60,000 nucleotides of DNA, from contig OX485808.1 of assembly GCA_950295325.1 (NCBI GenBank), positions 22,962,527 through 23,022,526 of the forward strand. The letters run 5' to 3'. The notes under the pieces were generated by a model, which saw only the letters and a list, made by a program, of their open reading frames with translations, searched no databases and had not been told where the DNA came from. Origin of the DNA: Polytrichum commune. Its lineage: Eukaryota > Streptophyta > Polytrichopsida > Polytrichales > Polytrichaceae. The position numbers were made by a program, and so were the translations under genes. Shown piece after piece: positions 47,886 to 60,000 of this stretch (position 1 is the stretch's first letter; every line of letters begins with the position of its first letter).

Positions 47886-49350
47886 CTCTTTATGAATCTA
47901 GAATATGAAGTTAGACCTCCTACTAATGGTACGAAGCGAGCGATGAGCCCTCCTGCTGCTGTGCCCGCAGCCGCAGACACAGACACCATCGGCGAAGCGC
48001 AGACACAGACACAACGTGGAGCACAGCGGCACCCTTCCCTCAGATCTACGCCGAAACCAGCCCACAGCCTCAAGAGCTCACTGCTGCGAGACTTAGAGAC
48101 AACCAGATCTACAACACCGAACGAGCAAGGGCGCAACAACAACAACACATATTCAGATCGGAGAAAAATACAGCGAAGAAAGGGTCCAGAATCGACATGG
48201 CTCAGCACGGCCAAGGGTTTACTCATTACATGGGTGCTCATAAGCACCATTACAATGTGTGTTGGCACACACCACACTCCTTCCCCATAAAATCCCACTA
48301 CTATAGTCACTACACTAAGATATCACTTGCTCCAGCAATCCCCCACCATACAGCAGCAACCCTATCTCTACCTTCCAAAACCTCACTCAGCCTATACTAC
48401 CTTCCTTCACACAACATCACACCAGATTACGCCACCTCCACACTTGCGCCCAACTCCAAACGCCACGCACCGATTGCCTCGCTCGCAGCCACCCACAAGC
48501 CACAAAGCCGAAAACACAGAGGTTAGCAAAAAGATTGGCACTTACCAGCAAGCATGCACAGACATTATCACCGGAAAAACACACAACACACAATGTATAA
48601 TCTTACCGCAAAAAAGTCGCTGCCGCCGCCCCCCGCCTCCTCACATGGCCAAACGTCAGACCCCGCACCAGATCCCCCACCCAAACTCCACAAAACGCCA
48701 CACCCCGCAAGCTCACTCACTTAAAACAAAACAAAAGCTACCTACATTCCTAGCCATATACAAAAGCATACACACTAACCACAACCCCCTGACACTCACA
48801 CACCTCCCACCCACCCCTACACACCCAAACTACAATAACCGCCACACAGCTAGCCGCACACCCCAACTCACCCACACTCAGATATCAGACCGCCATTTCA
48901 CAAAATCCAACACACATCCCTACTGCACCCCACCCCGCCAGATCCAGTACACCCCACCCCCGTCAGAACCAACACACTCCTCTCCCGAAAACAGACTATC
49001 GCATACCTACCCTCCCCGCAATCCCACACTCAGCACCAGCATCCCCCAAAGGCAGCCACACAGATACTTGCAGCTCCACTCCAAACACAGATGCACACAC
49101 AGCTAGACACCCTGGAACCTCACATGACATCCCCCCTAATAGACACAACAACTCACACAAACTAACCACATTCCCCACAAAGGAAAAGCGCCACCAGCCG
49201 ATCCCGATCTCCCACACTGACACTCACGAACAAAGCACCAGCGCAGAACGCCGAAAAACCTCACACACACCCCTTCAAATACCTCCGATCGACCCATCCT
49301 TCCTCACTCATCCTCTCACCCTCTCTCCACACTCACTCCACACTACTACA
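47886..49350 (+). other. LINE 5' leader
   Basis: Strongly enriched in A and C and poor in G and T on the + strand. Long stop-free frames here (for example 48327-49106) follow from the scarcity of T and G, and their translations are His/Thr/Pro-rich low complexity. I see no domain. It may contain the internal promoter. Confidence 0.5.
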
Positions 49351-52108
49351 ATGGCCCCCAACAGTGATCCACACACAGTTGCCCAACACACTCGCAATCA
49401 CCCAAGCCAGCACCAGGACAGCAGGATCAAGATGAAAGGCGCCACTGGCAGCACCGGAGCAGGCATTCCGACCAGGAGTCATAGCAGAAGGACCTCGCAG
49501 CATGCAGGACGAGGAGGAGACGAGGAGGCGGCAGGCTCGCTAGGGGGAGCCGGGACCAGAAGCAGGAGTATTGGCCGAAGGCGTGCACTCATCTCCGACT
49601 TCAGTGACGAAGAGGACAGGGAGACATCTGCCCCAACACCTAGCCAACACATAGTTTTAAAGGAGAAGGCCCACCTTTTTCATGACCACGACATAGATAT
49701 GCAACTCGAGGATGTGTCACCCGAGCATGGAGGGAGCTCACTTCAACTCTCATCGTCCCACAACGAGTACGCCGTCATCCCCAACCAAGCCGCCATTTCA
49801 ACAACTCATCACCAACCTTGCCGACGCGACACCCACAACTTCACACAAGAGCCCAAGGAAGGAAGCTACATCCGACACCCAAAGCGCCAAACGACGGAGG
49901 AATGAAGCGGGTCACCACACGATTCCACTCGGAGCAAGCCACCTTCAACAAGAGAAGACCAAAGAAGCCATACCAAACATCGACATTGTATCGCACATGT
50001 GGCTAGGATTCCCCATCCACGAAGCCATAGCCATCCAACGGGGCAAAGAGATCATCCACGAACACCGGACAAACGATGAATTCGCAAGACTAGGAACTCC
50101 CACAAAAGAGGTCATCGAGTTCAAATCTCTCCGAAGAGCATTCCCACACGTACTGCAAGTTTGCTATCCACACGAGCGACCGGACGCGGTCCCCGGCAAC
50201 CACCTACACTTCACACAACTCCCAAGGCTAGAAAAGACCGACCCCACCACCGGCCTATCCGAAGGCTTCCACATCACCATTCGTTACGACGTTGGATTCA
50301 AGAGCATGAATAGGCAAGACGCTAGGAGAGGTTGCATGGAGAGACTACATCAAATGGAAATCCCCCTCGGCACGACATACTCCAACCCTATAGACATAGG
50401 GCTCAACGCCGTGACTAAGCATTGGGCGGGCTTCATCAAAGTACACCTCCAACACCCTCAACGGGACGGGATTGCACTCCTCCAAGGCCATCGGGCTTTC
50501 GTCATGGAAATGGAGGATGGCGAAAGAGTAATTGGCAAGGTTGAGAAAGGATTTGAGCTCATGTCAAAAGCCCGGAATCTTCGTCTACACATCAAAGGGG
50601 AGACTCTTCGCCACGAACATGCTTCCCACATATTCGAGGAAATCGTGCGGGAAAGTTACTACACCGGTAGACAACACCAATTTATGGGCCTCACTAAGCC
50701 GGAACTCGACAAGACTTTCGCGTTCCTCACACTCACCACGGAGGAAGCCCGGGACATCGTACTCAATGAAGGACTCACATTCAACCACGAAAAATTACAA
50801 GTAAGTATCACGCGGGACCGAGGTGCCGGTAACCCATCCGAGCTCCGAATTAGCACAATATTAGTCGCCAACAACTTACCACAACGTGAATCCCAAGCAT
50901 CCATCATCAAGGCCATCAAACAAGCATTCGGGGCGGATAACATAGTAGGAGTGAGCTTTGGCAACAACCCGCACACCGACAAGCAAGCGGGATGGTGCCA
51001 CATCCAATGTTTAAACGCCGCGGTCTACACGGAATGGCTACACCGATCTACATTCATTCTAGGAAGGCGCATCGATTTCATCCCACATCACGGAAGCATC
51101 GACGGATCGGATCCCAACAAAACGGCAATCCGTCTAGCCCAAGCCCCTGCGAGAGAAGCAATCGCGGAGAAAATTCAAGCCATGGATAATGTTACCAACT
51201 CCAACCCAATCCTCACCGAAAAATACCTCACCAAGACCATGAAGGAGCTCGAAGACAAGTTTGATGAGAAGTTCGGCACGCTCACCACAACCATCAACAC
51301 TCATACGGATCGTAGGCATGAAGGTACCACGGCCACCATCACACACCACACCAACAACCTCCAAGCACTATTCGGAACAATCGCTCATGAAATCCAACAA
51401 TCCAACTTACGTATGCAAGGACTAGTCAACGGACTCTCCACCGCCGCGCCGGAAATACTCCAAAGAGCCACTATACCTACACTACCACACGGCTACAACG
51501 CTACCGCCCCCCCCCCCCCCCCCCCCTCCCCCTCCAAGCCCCCCCGGGTTTCCACAACAACTCCACAACACACCATCAAGGACATAGCTCATTTAATGAA
51601 TAGTGACCAACTAAGACACCATCAATGGTCTCTTCTACTTATTTGTTGTATGGTTTTTTCTTTATATAATAAAGAGTTCGCATTCCCACTCTACATGTTT
51701 ACTACATACATAGTCACATACACAACTCCACCCACCAAAAGAAACATTCACATTACCACAACCATACTACTACTCACAATATTACACACTCAAATTCACC
51801 CACTAACCATACACAACAACAACCAACCCCACGCACACACATACATAACCCAACCACTAACCACCAAATCTCCGACTCACCCCCACTACCATAACGACAC
51901 AAATATCACATATAACAATACACATTATAAAACACTAAGGAACCTCCCAATTCCCCACTTATTCATTCATAACATCATACACATAGGAAACATATGCTAC
52001 ATAACACACCTACACCTAAAGACCCCCAAAACTAAAGCCACACACTACTACACATGGAATAACTCCAAAATCATCCTCCTCGGTGGAGACATACATCCAA
52101 ATCCGGGC
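49351..52108 (+). pseudogene. LINE ORF1-like region (RRM-like fold, coiled coil, polyproline, hydrophobic segment)
   Basis: The likely start is ATG 49351 in a good context (CTACAATGGCC). It begins with a Ser/Arg/Gly-rich, acidic N-terminus. Between about 49700 and 49760 the reading shifts to the frame that runs open from 49712 to 53179. Around 50830-51100 the protein resembles an RRM (ILVANNLPQ as RNP2-like, GWCHIQCLN as RNP1-like), as in ORF1 proteins of several LINEs. A charged coiled coil follows (about 51150-51430), then a polyproline run encoded by 20 consecutive C (51507-51526), then hydrophobic segments at about 51625-51720 and 51745-51805. Continuity with the downstream half depends on the exact length of the C tract. 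RNA binding is inferred from family knowledge. Confidence 0.65.
51507..51526 (+). repeat. 20-nt C homopolymer in the LINE coding region
   Basis: Encodes a polyproline linker between the ORF1-like part and the 2A/endonuclease part. A one-base length change would uncouple the two halves, and assemblies often miscount such tracts. Confidence 0.9.
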
Positions 52109-52111
52109 CCA
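52082..52111 (+). other. 2A-like ribosome-skipping motif (GGDIHPNPGP)
   Basis: In frame at residues 791-800 of the open frame beginning at 49712. The canonical 2A core is D-(V/I)-E-x-N-P-G-P, with the peptide bond skipped between G and the last P (here between 52108 and 52109). All positions match except E, which is H. The preceding residues KIILLGG fit the hydrophobic lead-in of 2A peptides. 2A-like motifs just before the endonuclease are known in several animal and trypanosome non-LTR elements. Position between ORF1-like and EN domains supports a role in splitting the polyprotein; activity with H is untested. Confidence 0.65.
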
Positions 52112-55100
52112 CTCTCACACATTACCAAAAATCTCCCACAAGAATACAAACAAAGACTAAAACAATACTTCCTACCCAATACGACCACATTCAAACCTTG
52201 CTACGCCCACTTAGAAAACTTATTCACACCTCACTTAACACACGGCACCCAAAGCTCACCTAACCAAGAACTAACCCAATTACAAAGGCATAATCCAACA
52301 TTCTCAAAATATCCACTCCACCTTCAAATATACGTCCTCATAATAACATATAGCCCTATACCACAAATATGTAACCAAAGACTGATAGGAGGCCTGGATC
52401 CGATTGGCCACACTCTACTACGGAAATTACACAAACTATCGGACAATACACAATTGCACATCCCCCTAAAAACCAACCTTGTTCATAACACAACGCTCAA
52501 CACTATAGAACAAGCTTACACCCATATCAACACAAAAATAACTAGAGGAGAAGATATAACCACGTCCACACTAAAAATTGAATTACCACACATACCCCAA
52601 CAAATCCTACAAGAACTTATTAAATGCACCCTTCAAATTAGGGGATACCATCCCCACATAGACCCACCACAAAGCACCTACATACCAATCACCACCGCAA
52701 ACATAAACAACAACCACACGTCACAGCTAAAGCTAATATCTTGGAATGCAGGCTGCATCAACTCAAGCCTTCCTGGCATACTAGACCTCACACGAAAGCT
52801 ACACAAAGACCCGCACATCATACTTATTCAAGAAACCAAAATTCATAAACTAAAATCCACCACATACATAGATAGAAAATTCCAAAATTATAAAATTATA
52901 TATAACAACTCGAATAATGTCACACAAATACCCAATAGATACTCCGAAAACAATAAAGCTAGAGGAGGCACACTAATCATGATACCAAAAACCATCTACT
53001 CAAACGAAAACATAACCAAGATCCCAACCCCTAGTGCAATATCGCCATACTTACAAGTCATTATGATAAAAAAACAAACCAATCACTCCCATACTCCTCA
53101 TAAATATGTATATGCCCACACACCCTCAAGACCTACACCTACTACAAGAAATCCAAACCCAAATCCAAAATCTAATTAGAAATCACCCTACATCCCATAC
53201 CCTCCTCGCATGCGACTTTAATCGAGACATTTTGCTCAAAGGAAGATCATCCGAAGGGATGACATCCCCCCCTAATCCAAATGACTACGAATGGGCTCGA
53301 TTTACACAAAGTATAGGTCTTAACATAATTAACAACCAAACACGCTATACAAGACAAGAAGGACATAATTACACACTCACTAGCCTCATCGACGGATTCT
53401 ACTCGAACACCCCTAATCACAACACACTCCAATGCCACACGCTCTCCAACCTCAACCAAAACTCCGACCACTACCCGGTCCAACTACAACTAGCCCCCAA
53501 TAGTGTCATCATTAAAACAACACCAACCCACAACCCCAACCCCCGAATCACCTACCCAATTTCAGAAACCAACTTACAGACCCTCCACACTACCTTCCTT
53601 GCTAAACAAAATCTCACAATAACCAACCTCGCTAATACCCTGAAGCAAGAACAACTCACTGAACAACAATGGGAGGAAGCCAAAACTCAGTTCCATGAAA
53701 TACTAAGCTCTCTTAGCAAGTGCATAGAACAAACATGTATGTCTTAACCAACGCCCCCACTCCCTCATAGAGCTAAACTCCAAGGAGGATTTCTCCCTAG
53801 ACAACAACAAAAAATATGGAAGTCTCACCTTAAAACTTACCACAATATCCGTAAAGCAATCCACGTGGCATGCCACCACCCTTACACACAACTTCACAAC
53901 CACCCAGACATCATCACACTACTCTCACCACTAAATATTAATATCCCCCCCTTTCCTACTAATCGCACTAAACAAACAAAATGGATAGAAACCTTAGCCG
54001 CCATAGGTAAAACAACCAAAAGTGAAGCATACAAAATTACAACCAAATAAATCATGATCAACATAAAATCTGCCATAAGAAAATATAGGATCCTACTCAA
54101 TACTAAATCTAAAACCATCCACAAAAAGATATTCCAACCAAAAACCGAAAACTTCATGGACTGCATACAAAACACACAAGGCATAATACTAACCAACCCC
54201 ACGGACATAGCCAACGAAATATATAGAACACAACAATCATCATTTCAATGACAGACCCCCAACTGTGACGATACCATAGACCATCCAACCACATGTTTAT
54301 GTGCAATCCGCAAATACCCCTGGCACATGCAAGACGGTCTCATATTAGACAAAAGGGGCCCCCGGAGACCACAAATTACCGCACAATTCACTCGAGCAAC
54401 TTACGACAAATGCGTGAAAAGACTAACCAAAGGCAAAGCCCCTGGACCAGATAACATCCCCAACGATATAATTAAAACCTTACCCCCACAATGTCACGAC
54501 CTTATATTTCTCTTTTTTCGCCACTACTATAAACAACGTGAAATCCCTACACATTGGAAACACAGTAGAACCATCTTGCTACACAAAAAAGAAGACCCCA
54601 CACAATTGGCCAATTACAGACCAATCGCGCTAGCAAATACTATCTACAAACTCTATACTAGCACCCTCACCACCCTCCTCACTAGTTACGGAGAACAACA
54701 TAGACTCCTACACTTTAGTCAAGAGGGTTTTCGCCCACAACGAAACACCTCTAGACAAATTCAAATGCTTATAGCATCTCTCGAAGATGCAAGACTCACA
54801 AATAAAAACATATACATTACATATATCGACTTTAGAAACGCATTCGGCTCCATTGACCATGCGCGGCTATTAGCTGTCATGGAAGATCTAGGTTACCCTA
54901 CAGACGCAGTCGAAATCGTAGGTAATATATACAAAAATTCTACCACCGCATTTACGGGTAACCATTTTGGCACAACACCCCCAATCAACATTAGTCGAGG
55001 CACCATCCAGGGTGACACCCTTAGCCCCTATTTATTCATTATATTTCTAGAGCCACTCTTACGATGGCTAGAAAAAAACAATAAAGGTTATCATTTCAAC

Positions 55101-58100
55101 ACATCCATGTCCTCGTGCACCACATCTGCATATGCGGATGACCTAGCCATCCTCACCGACACAATACAGAATATCCAACCCCAAATCACAAAACTACAAA
55201 GATTCGTAGAATGGGCCCATATGGATCTTAATCTAGCTAAATGCGCTATTACAGGATGCCCGAATAAGTCAAAACTCAAACCCAATACCTTCAAAGCCTT
55301 CATCCAATCACAAAACATTCAATACAAAACCAAAAACTTCCCAACTCTCACACAAAATGAACCGTACACATACCTCGGCATCCAGTTAGTACCCTCACTA
55401 AAATGGAATTTACAAAAAGAAATTACACTAAACAAAGCTAAACAACAAGGCCAACTACTTGCCCACTCACCAACTAGCTTAAAATAAAAGATCAACATAC
55501 TTAACACAGTTATCAAACCACGTATTGCATACGCATATTACGCAGCCCCTTTCTCAAAGCCAGACATAAAGAAAATGGACAAAATAATTAGCAAAATTAC
55601 TAAAGAAACATGTAAAATACCTAGAAGCATAGCTAATATACTTACCTACCTCTCTCATGAAAACTTCGGTATAAACGCAACCTCCTTACTACCGGACTAC
55701 ATTCACTGCATAGGCCAACAATTACTACATGCTCTTAACGACCAAGGCCAATTAGGCACCATATATCAGGGCCTAACTAAATACATAACGGCTAAATACG
55801 GGGGCTCCCTACACCTACCCAAGCTCAAACAACAAGCCTGCTCAAGATCACCCATAGCTCGCACGCTCTACTTATTAAAAAAAGAATACGAAATACATAT
55901 AGCCACCAAAAACAAAGCATTCCCTGTCAAACAAACCCAGCTCGAATTAGCTTGGAGAACCATCCCCACATACGCTAGCCTAACAGAAAACGACAAAATA
56001 CAATCACAAAGATTTCTAGATAAACTATACACGTATGGCATTACAACCCTATCACAAATCCAAAATAAAACTAACAAAGCCATACTCACACATGAAGAAT
56101 TCCGGACCATATATACACACGCCCCCAAAACTATCAAAGAGGCACTACAACAAGCCCAAATTCTATTCCCACACTCACAACCTCACACACCCCAAAGGAA
56201 CATACAACCAACACAATCAGTAAACATAACCAACGCGCACCAACCTGACCCTCCACTCGGACAAGCAATACACAAAATAATAAAAGAAAAAACCACCACT
56301 AGGAAAGATAAATGGGGAGCACAAACCATTAACAAATCTTACTTATGTCAATGGCAACATATTAACACCACCACACACCAATGGCGCAAAGAAGAAGACC
56401 TCCTACACCCGGATAACATCCTACTCGACCACAACCTATTAACCATCACACAATACCATAACACATTGCTAGAACAAAAAATGACCAAAACATATGCTAA
56501 CTACCTTACACACGTCCAAACAAGAGATAGGAAATTCATCCAACCACCACTAAACATAACCAACCTCACAACCTCCATCCACGAATGTAACCCGGACAAA
56601 GACATTCTAACCAATAAACCAACCATCCAAACAACCACCTCAGAAGCCAACATATATGACCAAAACGGAAACCACGTCGCGACCATGAATATAGAAAGAT
56701 TACAATGGCTATGGAGCCAATTCACACACCACAATCAACAACATATAACCAACTTCCTTCAACCACCCCCACAAGACTTCGAAACGGAAGTACTGTGGCT
56801 AATCCAAAGATATATAACTATACTCCCCAAGAAGAAACCAAAAACAATCCAACCACAAAACCTACATCAAACACTTCACCCGGAAATCATCAAAACACTA
56901 ATCACCTCATTCCAAATCACACACTCATACTACTCATCCCCCCTCACTTGCCCCACCCAAATAACACAATACAACTCCCCACACAAGCGTGACATCATAT
57001 TCGGCTCACTAGGACACGCAAAATCTTCTAAATGGACATGTATAGGGCTAGCTTTCCCCACGGACCATAACACAACATTAGAAGCCATCCATTGGGCTAG
57101 AATGGCCGCCAAGGAAGACCCACAAACAATAACCATTCTAATTGTCAACCATAAAGATTGGACAACACAAACACTTCCTATCACCACAAAACCTGACATA
57201 CACATCATGGCCACCATACCGCCACATACTATACAATACAAACCCACACCCGAATGGCCAACATATTATCAATATGTTGAACCGGCACTTACATCATTCA
57301 TTTGTGTACACAATCAAGCCACATTAAGCCCATCCGTTCAAACCCCACATACACTAAAACAAATCTTACAACAAACAACAAACACACAAATTGATACCCA
57401 CCCCATCAAACCTAATCACACACAATATAAAGTCAAAATCTCTCATATATGGAAAACCGCCCCTAAAGTAAATATATCACCTAATAACAACCCCACTTCT
57501 ATATCCCTTCCTGATAAATACACACACATCTACCCCCTAAAATTCCCCCCACAACAATGCGTCTACACGGATGGATCTTTCATCCCCCCCACAAAAAACT
57601 CCGAAGGCCAAATCTTAGGCAACATTGCAGGATCGGGCGTATATAGCCCCAATAATAACACCAAAATAGCAAACTGACTACCAGGCTACCAAAACATACT
57701 CAGAGCTGAGCTATACGCAATACTCCTTGCTATCAAAAACATAAAAATCACTCGAATAGACACACATATATTCACCGACAGCCTTAACAGCATATACCTT
57801 ATAAATAACCACATACAACACCCAACATCACAACACCACCACTCAGATAAACTACTCATAGCGGCCATAGTGAGAAAAATTTACTGGACCCCCCACAAAA
57901 TCCACATACACAAAGTCCGAGCACATACGGGCATCACCGGTAACGAACTAGCCGACGAATTAGCAAATGAAGGGAATACTATAGAAAAACCAAAACAAAC
58001 CCCGCACATCCACATAGCCCGCCCCACCCCATACTGGCTAGCCGGCTGCCCCACAGGCACGCACGACGGAGCCATCCGTAACTTACGCACATTTATAACA

Positions 58101-58988
58101 AAAGAACACGACACCCTAGAAGCAGCTGTAGCCAAAAATAAATTTCCATACGTAGACAAATGGCTCTCAAATACCCAAATAAACCAAAAACTTTCTAACC
58201 ACTTCTGGCAAAACGACCAAATACCCGACTCCCAAATCACCCAAACACTTAAATTTCGATACACCCAATATATGGGTAATCATAGGAAAAGCATATTCTG
58301 GCCCCTCACGCACCCAAACCCCAACTGTACACTATGTCACAGAAATGATAGAGACACATGGCCCCACTTACTATCGACATGTGAACACCCATACCTAAAA
58401 GGACTTAGAATTGCAAGACATAACAAAGCCGTACATCTTATCGCCCAAACATTACAAGCCAACAAGAACACACGCTTTCTTACTAAAATCAACGCTGGCC
58501 ACCTCAACAACCAGCCACAAGAACAAACAGTACCAGAATGGTTACTACAATGCATATGCCCCCAAACGGCATGTCAATGCCTAGCTAAACTTAAACCAGA
58601 CATTCTATGCATGATAGGTGCCCCGAACCATACCATCTTACCCATATCACCATCACCCACCCATACTGTGCAATTTATAGAGTTCACATACTGTCACGAC
58701 AGATTCCCTGAGCAAGCCATTGCACAAAAGCACACTAAATACGACCCGCTAAATCACGCTATCCACAACAATGGATGGAGAACTAACCCCATCATAACAA
58801 TTACTGCTGGAGTACGAGGGGCCATACATGAACACTCCATCCAAAAGCTAACGGACTTAAAAATCCCCAAATCCAACATCAAAAAACTTATGAAAGACAT
58901 CCACCAAAACGCCATCAAATACCTCACGTACTTGGTACTAAATAAAAGGAAACTAGACAACAAACAAGCACCCGTCCCCCCGCCCTAA
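52112..58988 (+). pseudogene. LINE ORF2: APE endonuclease, reverse transcriptase, RNase H, CCHC finger
   Basis: Endonuclease: KLISWNAGC (about 52728), ILIQETKI, then after a frameshift near 53110-53170 ACDFNRD, SLIDGFYSN and NSDHYPVQL (to about 53485). The rest is one frame to TAA 58986, broken by stops at 53745 (TAA), 54048 (TAA), 54249 (TGA), 55485 (TAA) and 57675 (TGA). Reverse transcriptase: KGKAPGPDNIP, NYRPIALANTIYKLY, GFRPQRNTSRQIQ, YIDFRNAFGSIDH, GTIQGDTLSPYLF and YADD (55131-55142). RNase H: YTDGS (about 57564), RAELYAIL, FTDSLNS and RAHTGITGNELADE (57918 on), so all four active-site positions are visible. C-terminal finger C-x2-C-x9-H-x4-C at 58326-58382. Domain order is that of a full-length APE-type LINE. 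All catalytic motifs survive despite the stops, suggesting fairly recent death. Confidence 0.9.
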
Positions 58989-59152
58989 CTAGAACGGATT
59001 ATGTGGAAACCACCAGAGCCCACCTCCTAACGGAGGCATAAAACCATATACTGCATCACGGAACCCGTGATCAGTAGGTGGCCAACGGGCTCGCAGTCAC
59101 ACCGGTGTAAAAAAACACGGGTGTTATTTTTTCTTTTCTTTTCTTCGGCCAA

Positions 59153-60000
59153 GGAGAGGAGTTACGCTCAGGTTTCAGTGGCTCCTTCGCCTATCGTTTA
59201 ACTCAGTTCTACTCCTCTCAAAATCGACGATAGTTCGCTCATGTAGCTGGTTAATGCTCTATGTTGATTTACCACCCCAGTCAGGTTAATTCTATTCCAG
59301 TTCTCTCATTCCATAAGGGTTACACCATTTCCAACGTTGCTTGCTTATAGTTTCTCCTCTCAATTCCTCTCTCGGATTTCTCCTATACTTACTCAATATT
59401 TGTTTCTTTCGTTATCTCACATTCTCAACTTTCTCACATCACTCTCTCAGTTTCGCTTTTCAGTGTAGGACTCAACTCACAACAATTCTCACAATAGGCT
59501 ATGGTCTTCTGATTCGGCTCTCAATTCACCATGTCATAACACAATTTGTCTGCACACCGCAACTCAGCCTCACGATTTTGATTCTCTTCATCTCTCTCTC
59601 TCTCTCTTGCAATCTTTGTTATTCGTTGTCACAATGTATAGGTATCCAATTTCACATTCGTACATTCAAATACATTCCCTCAATCACAACTCTTACACGA
59701 TATCACTCAGAATCTCTCTCTACAACCCTTCTCTACACACATCGAAAATAGTTTTCCATACAGTCAATAGTTCGATCACTTCACAAACTTTCATTATAAC
59801 TCCAAATTCAGAAAAAATAACAATAAGCTTCTCATAAAATAGTGTCCTACAATCCCTGTAGTGATCACTGATTTTTACTTGGAAGATTGTTCAACTATAA
59901 TCCTCGCCCGAGTACGGTGCTGAGGGAGACAAAACTATTAGCTTTAGCGCTACGCTCAAATCATCTAAGAAATGCATGGTTTGTCCTTCCTCGCCAACCC
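59153..60000. other. Right flank of the LINE, no gene seen
   Basis: Apparently the continuation of the sequence interrupted by the LINE. CT-rich, with a (CT)n run near 59590-59608 and ATAGTT words (59229, 59767). In style it resembles 30.5-31.4 kb, but no gene or clear repeat boundary was identified. Confidence 0.4.

Larger units (their letters stand above)
47886..59140 (+). mobile_element. Non-LTR retrotransposon (LINE), 11.3 kb, with ORF1-2A-EN-RT-RNase H
   Basis: The element is flanked by the 12-bp direct repeat TTCTTCGGCCAA at 47874-47885 and 59141-59152, a target-site duplication that fixes its ends (the T/C-rich 3' end could shift by a few bases). Order: 1.5-kb AC-rich leader, ORF1-like region with RRM-like fold, 20-C tract/polyproline, hydrophobic segment, 2A-like motif, APE-type endonuclease, reverse transcriptase with YADD, RNase H, CCHC finger, and a short 3' UTR ending in T/C-rich repeats. 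There is no poly(A). At least two frameshifts and five in-frame stops show it is dead. The APE-RT-RNase H plan suggests the I/jockey-like side of non-LTR elements rather than typical plant L1, but the clade needs a tree. Confidence 0.88.

Noticed and set aside
47663-48310. 215-codon minus-strand frame across the LINE 5' junction
   Set aside because: It crosses the target-site duplication and so joins host flank to element sequence; no domain is seen.
48327-49106. Long stop-free frame (259 codons) in the LINE leader
   Set aside because: The strand is so poor in T and G that stops are rare by chance. The translation is His/Thr/Pro-rich low complexity and overlapping frames are open too. No domain is seen.

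Overview
The window looks like nuclear DNA of a land plant. Genes have short introns with GT/AG borders and encode typical plant proteins: an MSP/VAP-like protein of the type found as a small plant family, and a Golgi GT77 xylosyltransferase of the RGXT/MGP4 type. Between them lie AT-rich, transposon-laden spacers. An ORF1-2A-endonuclease-RT-RNase H retrotransposon, a MULE with a SWIM finger, and a bacterial-type permuted DNA methyltransferase fused to a ParB-like domain would be unusual in a flowering plant. I lean to a bryophyte, lycophyte or fern, but cannot name the species.

Layout. 0.4-5.7 kb and 12.7-18.2 kb are a tandem segmental duplication; each copy carries a seven-exon MSP-domain gene on the + strand. 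The spacer between them holds a fold-back MITE (6.6-6.9 kb), a degenerate TTAGG-TCTCTTTG repeat, and a 5'-truncated LINE tail (8.3-9.1 kb) with its own 11-bp target-site duplication. 19.8-22.8 kb (minus) is a five-exon GT77 gene. 25.0-25.4 kb (minus) is a decayed two-exon fragment of SMC5. 27.0-27.3 kb is a Harbinger-type MITE with a TTA duplication. 27.3-31.5 kb is AT-rich and shows no gene. 32.0-35.8 kb (minus) is an uninterrupted MULE-type transposase gene with one intron. 37.7-42.5 kb is a roughly 170-bp tandem repeat whose units carry a 16-bp perfect palindrome; it is interrupted by a roughly 0.85-kb insertion. 42.6-46.5 kb (+) is an eight-exon gene joining a ParB/sulfiredoxin-like domain to a permuted amino-methyltransferase-like domain, with one in-frame TAG. 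46.8-47.3 kb is a pogo-like MITE. 47.9-59.1 kb is an 11.3-kb non-LTR retrotransposon flanked by a 12-bp target-site duplication.

Most interesting parts. (1) The retrotransposon joins an ORF1-like protein (RRM-like fold, coiled coil, polyproline) to endonuclease-RT-RNase H-zinc knuckle in one reading frame through a candidate 2A ribosome-skipping motif ending NPGP. (2) The ParB-like/methyltransferase gene sits directly downstream of an array of 16-bp palindromes. An intact MULE transposase lies on the other side of the array, and diverged inverted GAGCGG-rich repeats lie at 31.5 and 47.6 kb. This could be a cargo-carrying mobile unit, but that is a hypothesis. All calls rest on reading translations and splice sites by eye; no database search was possible.
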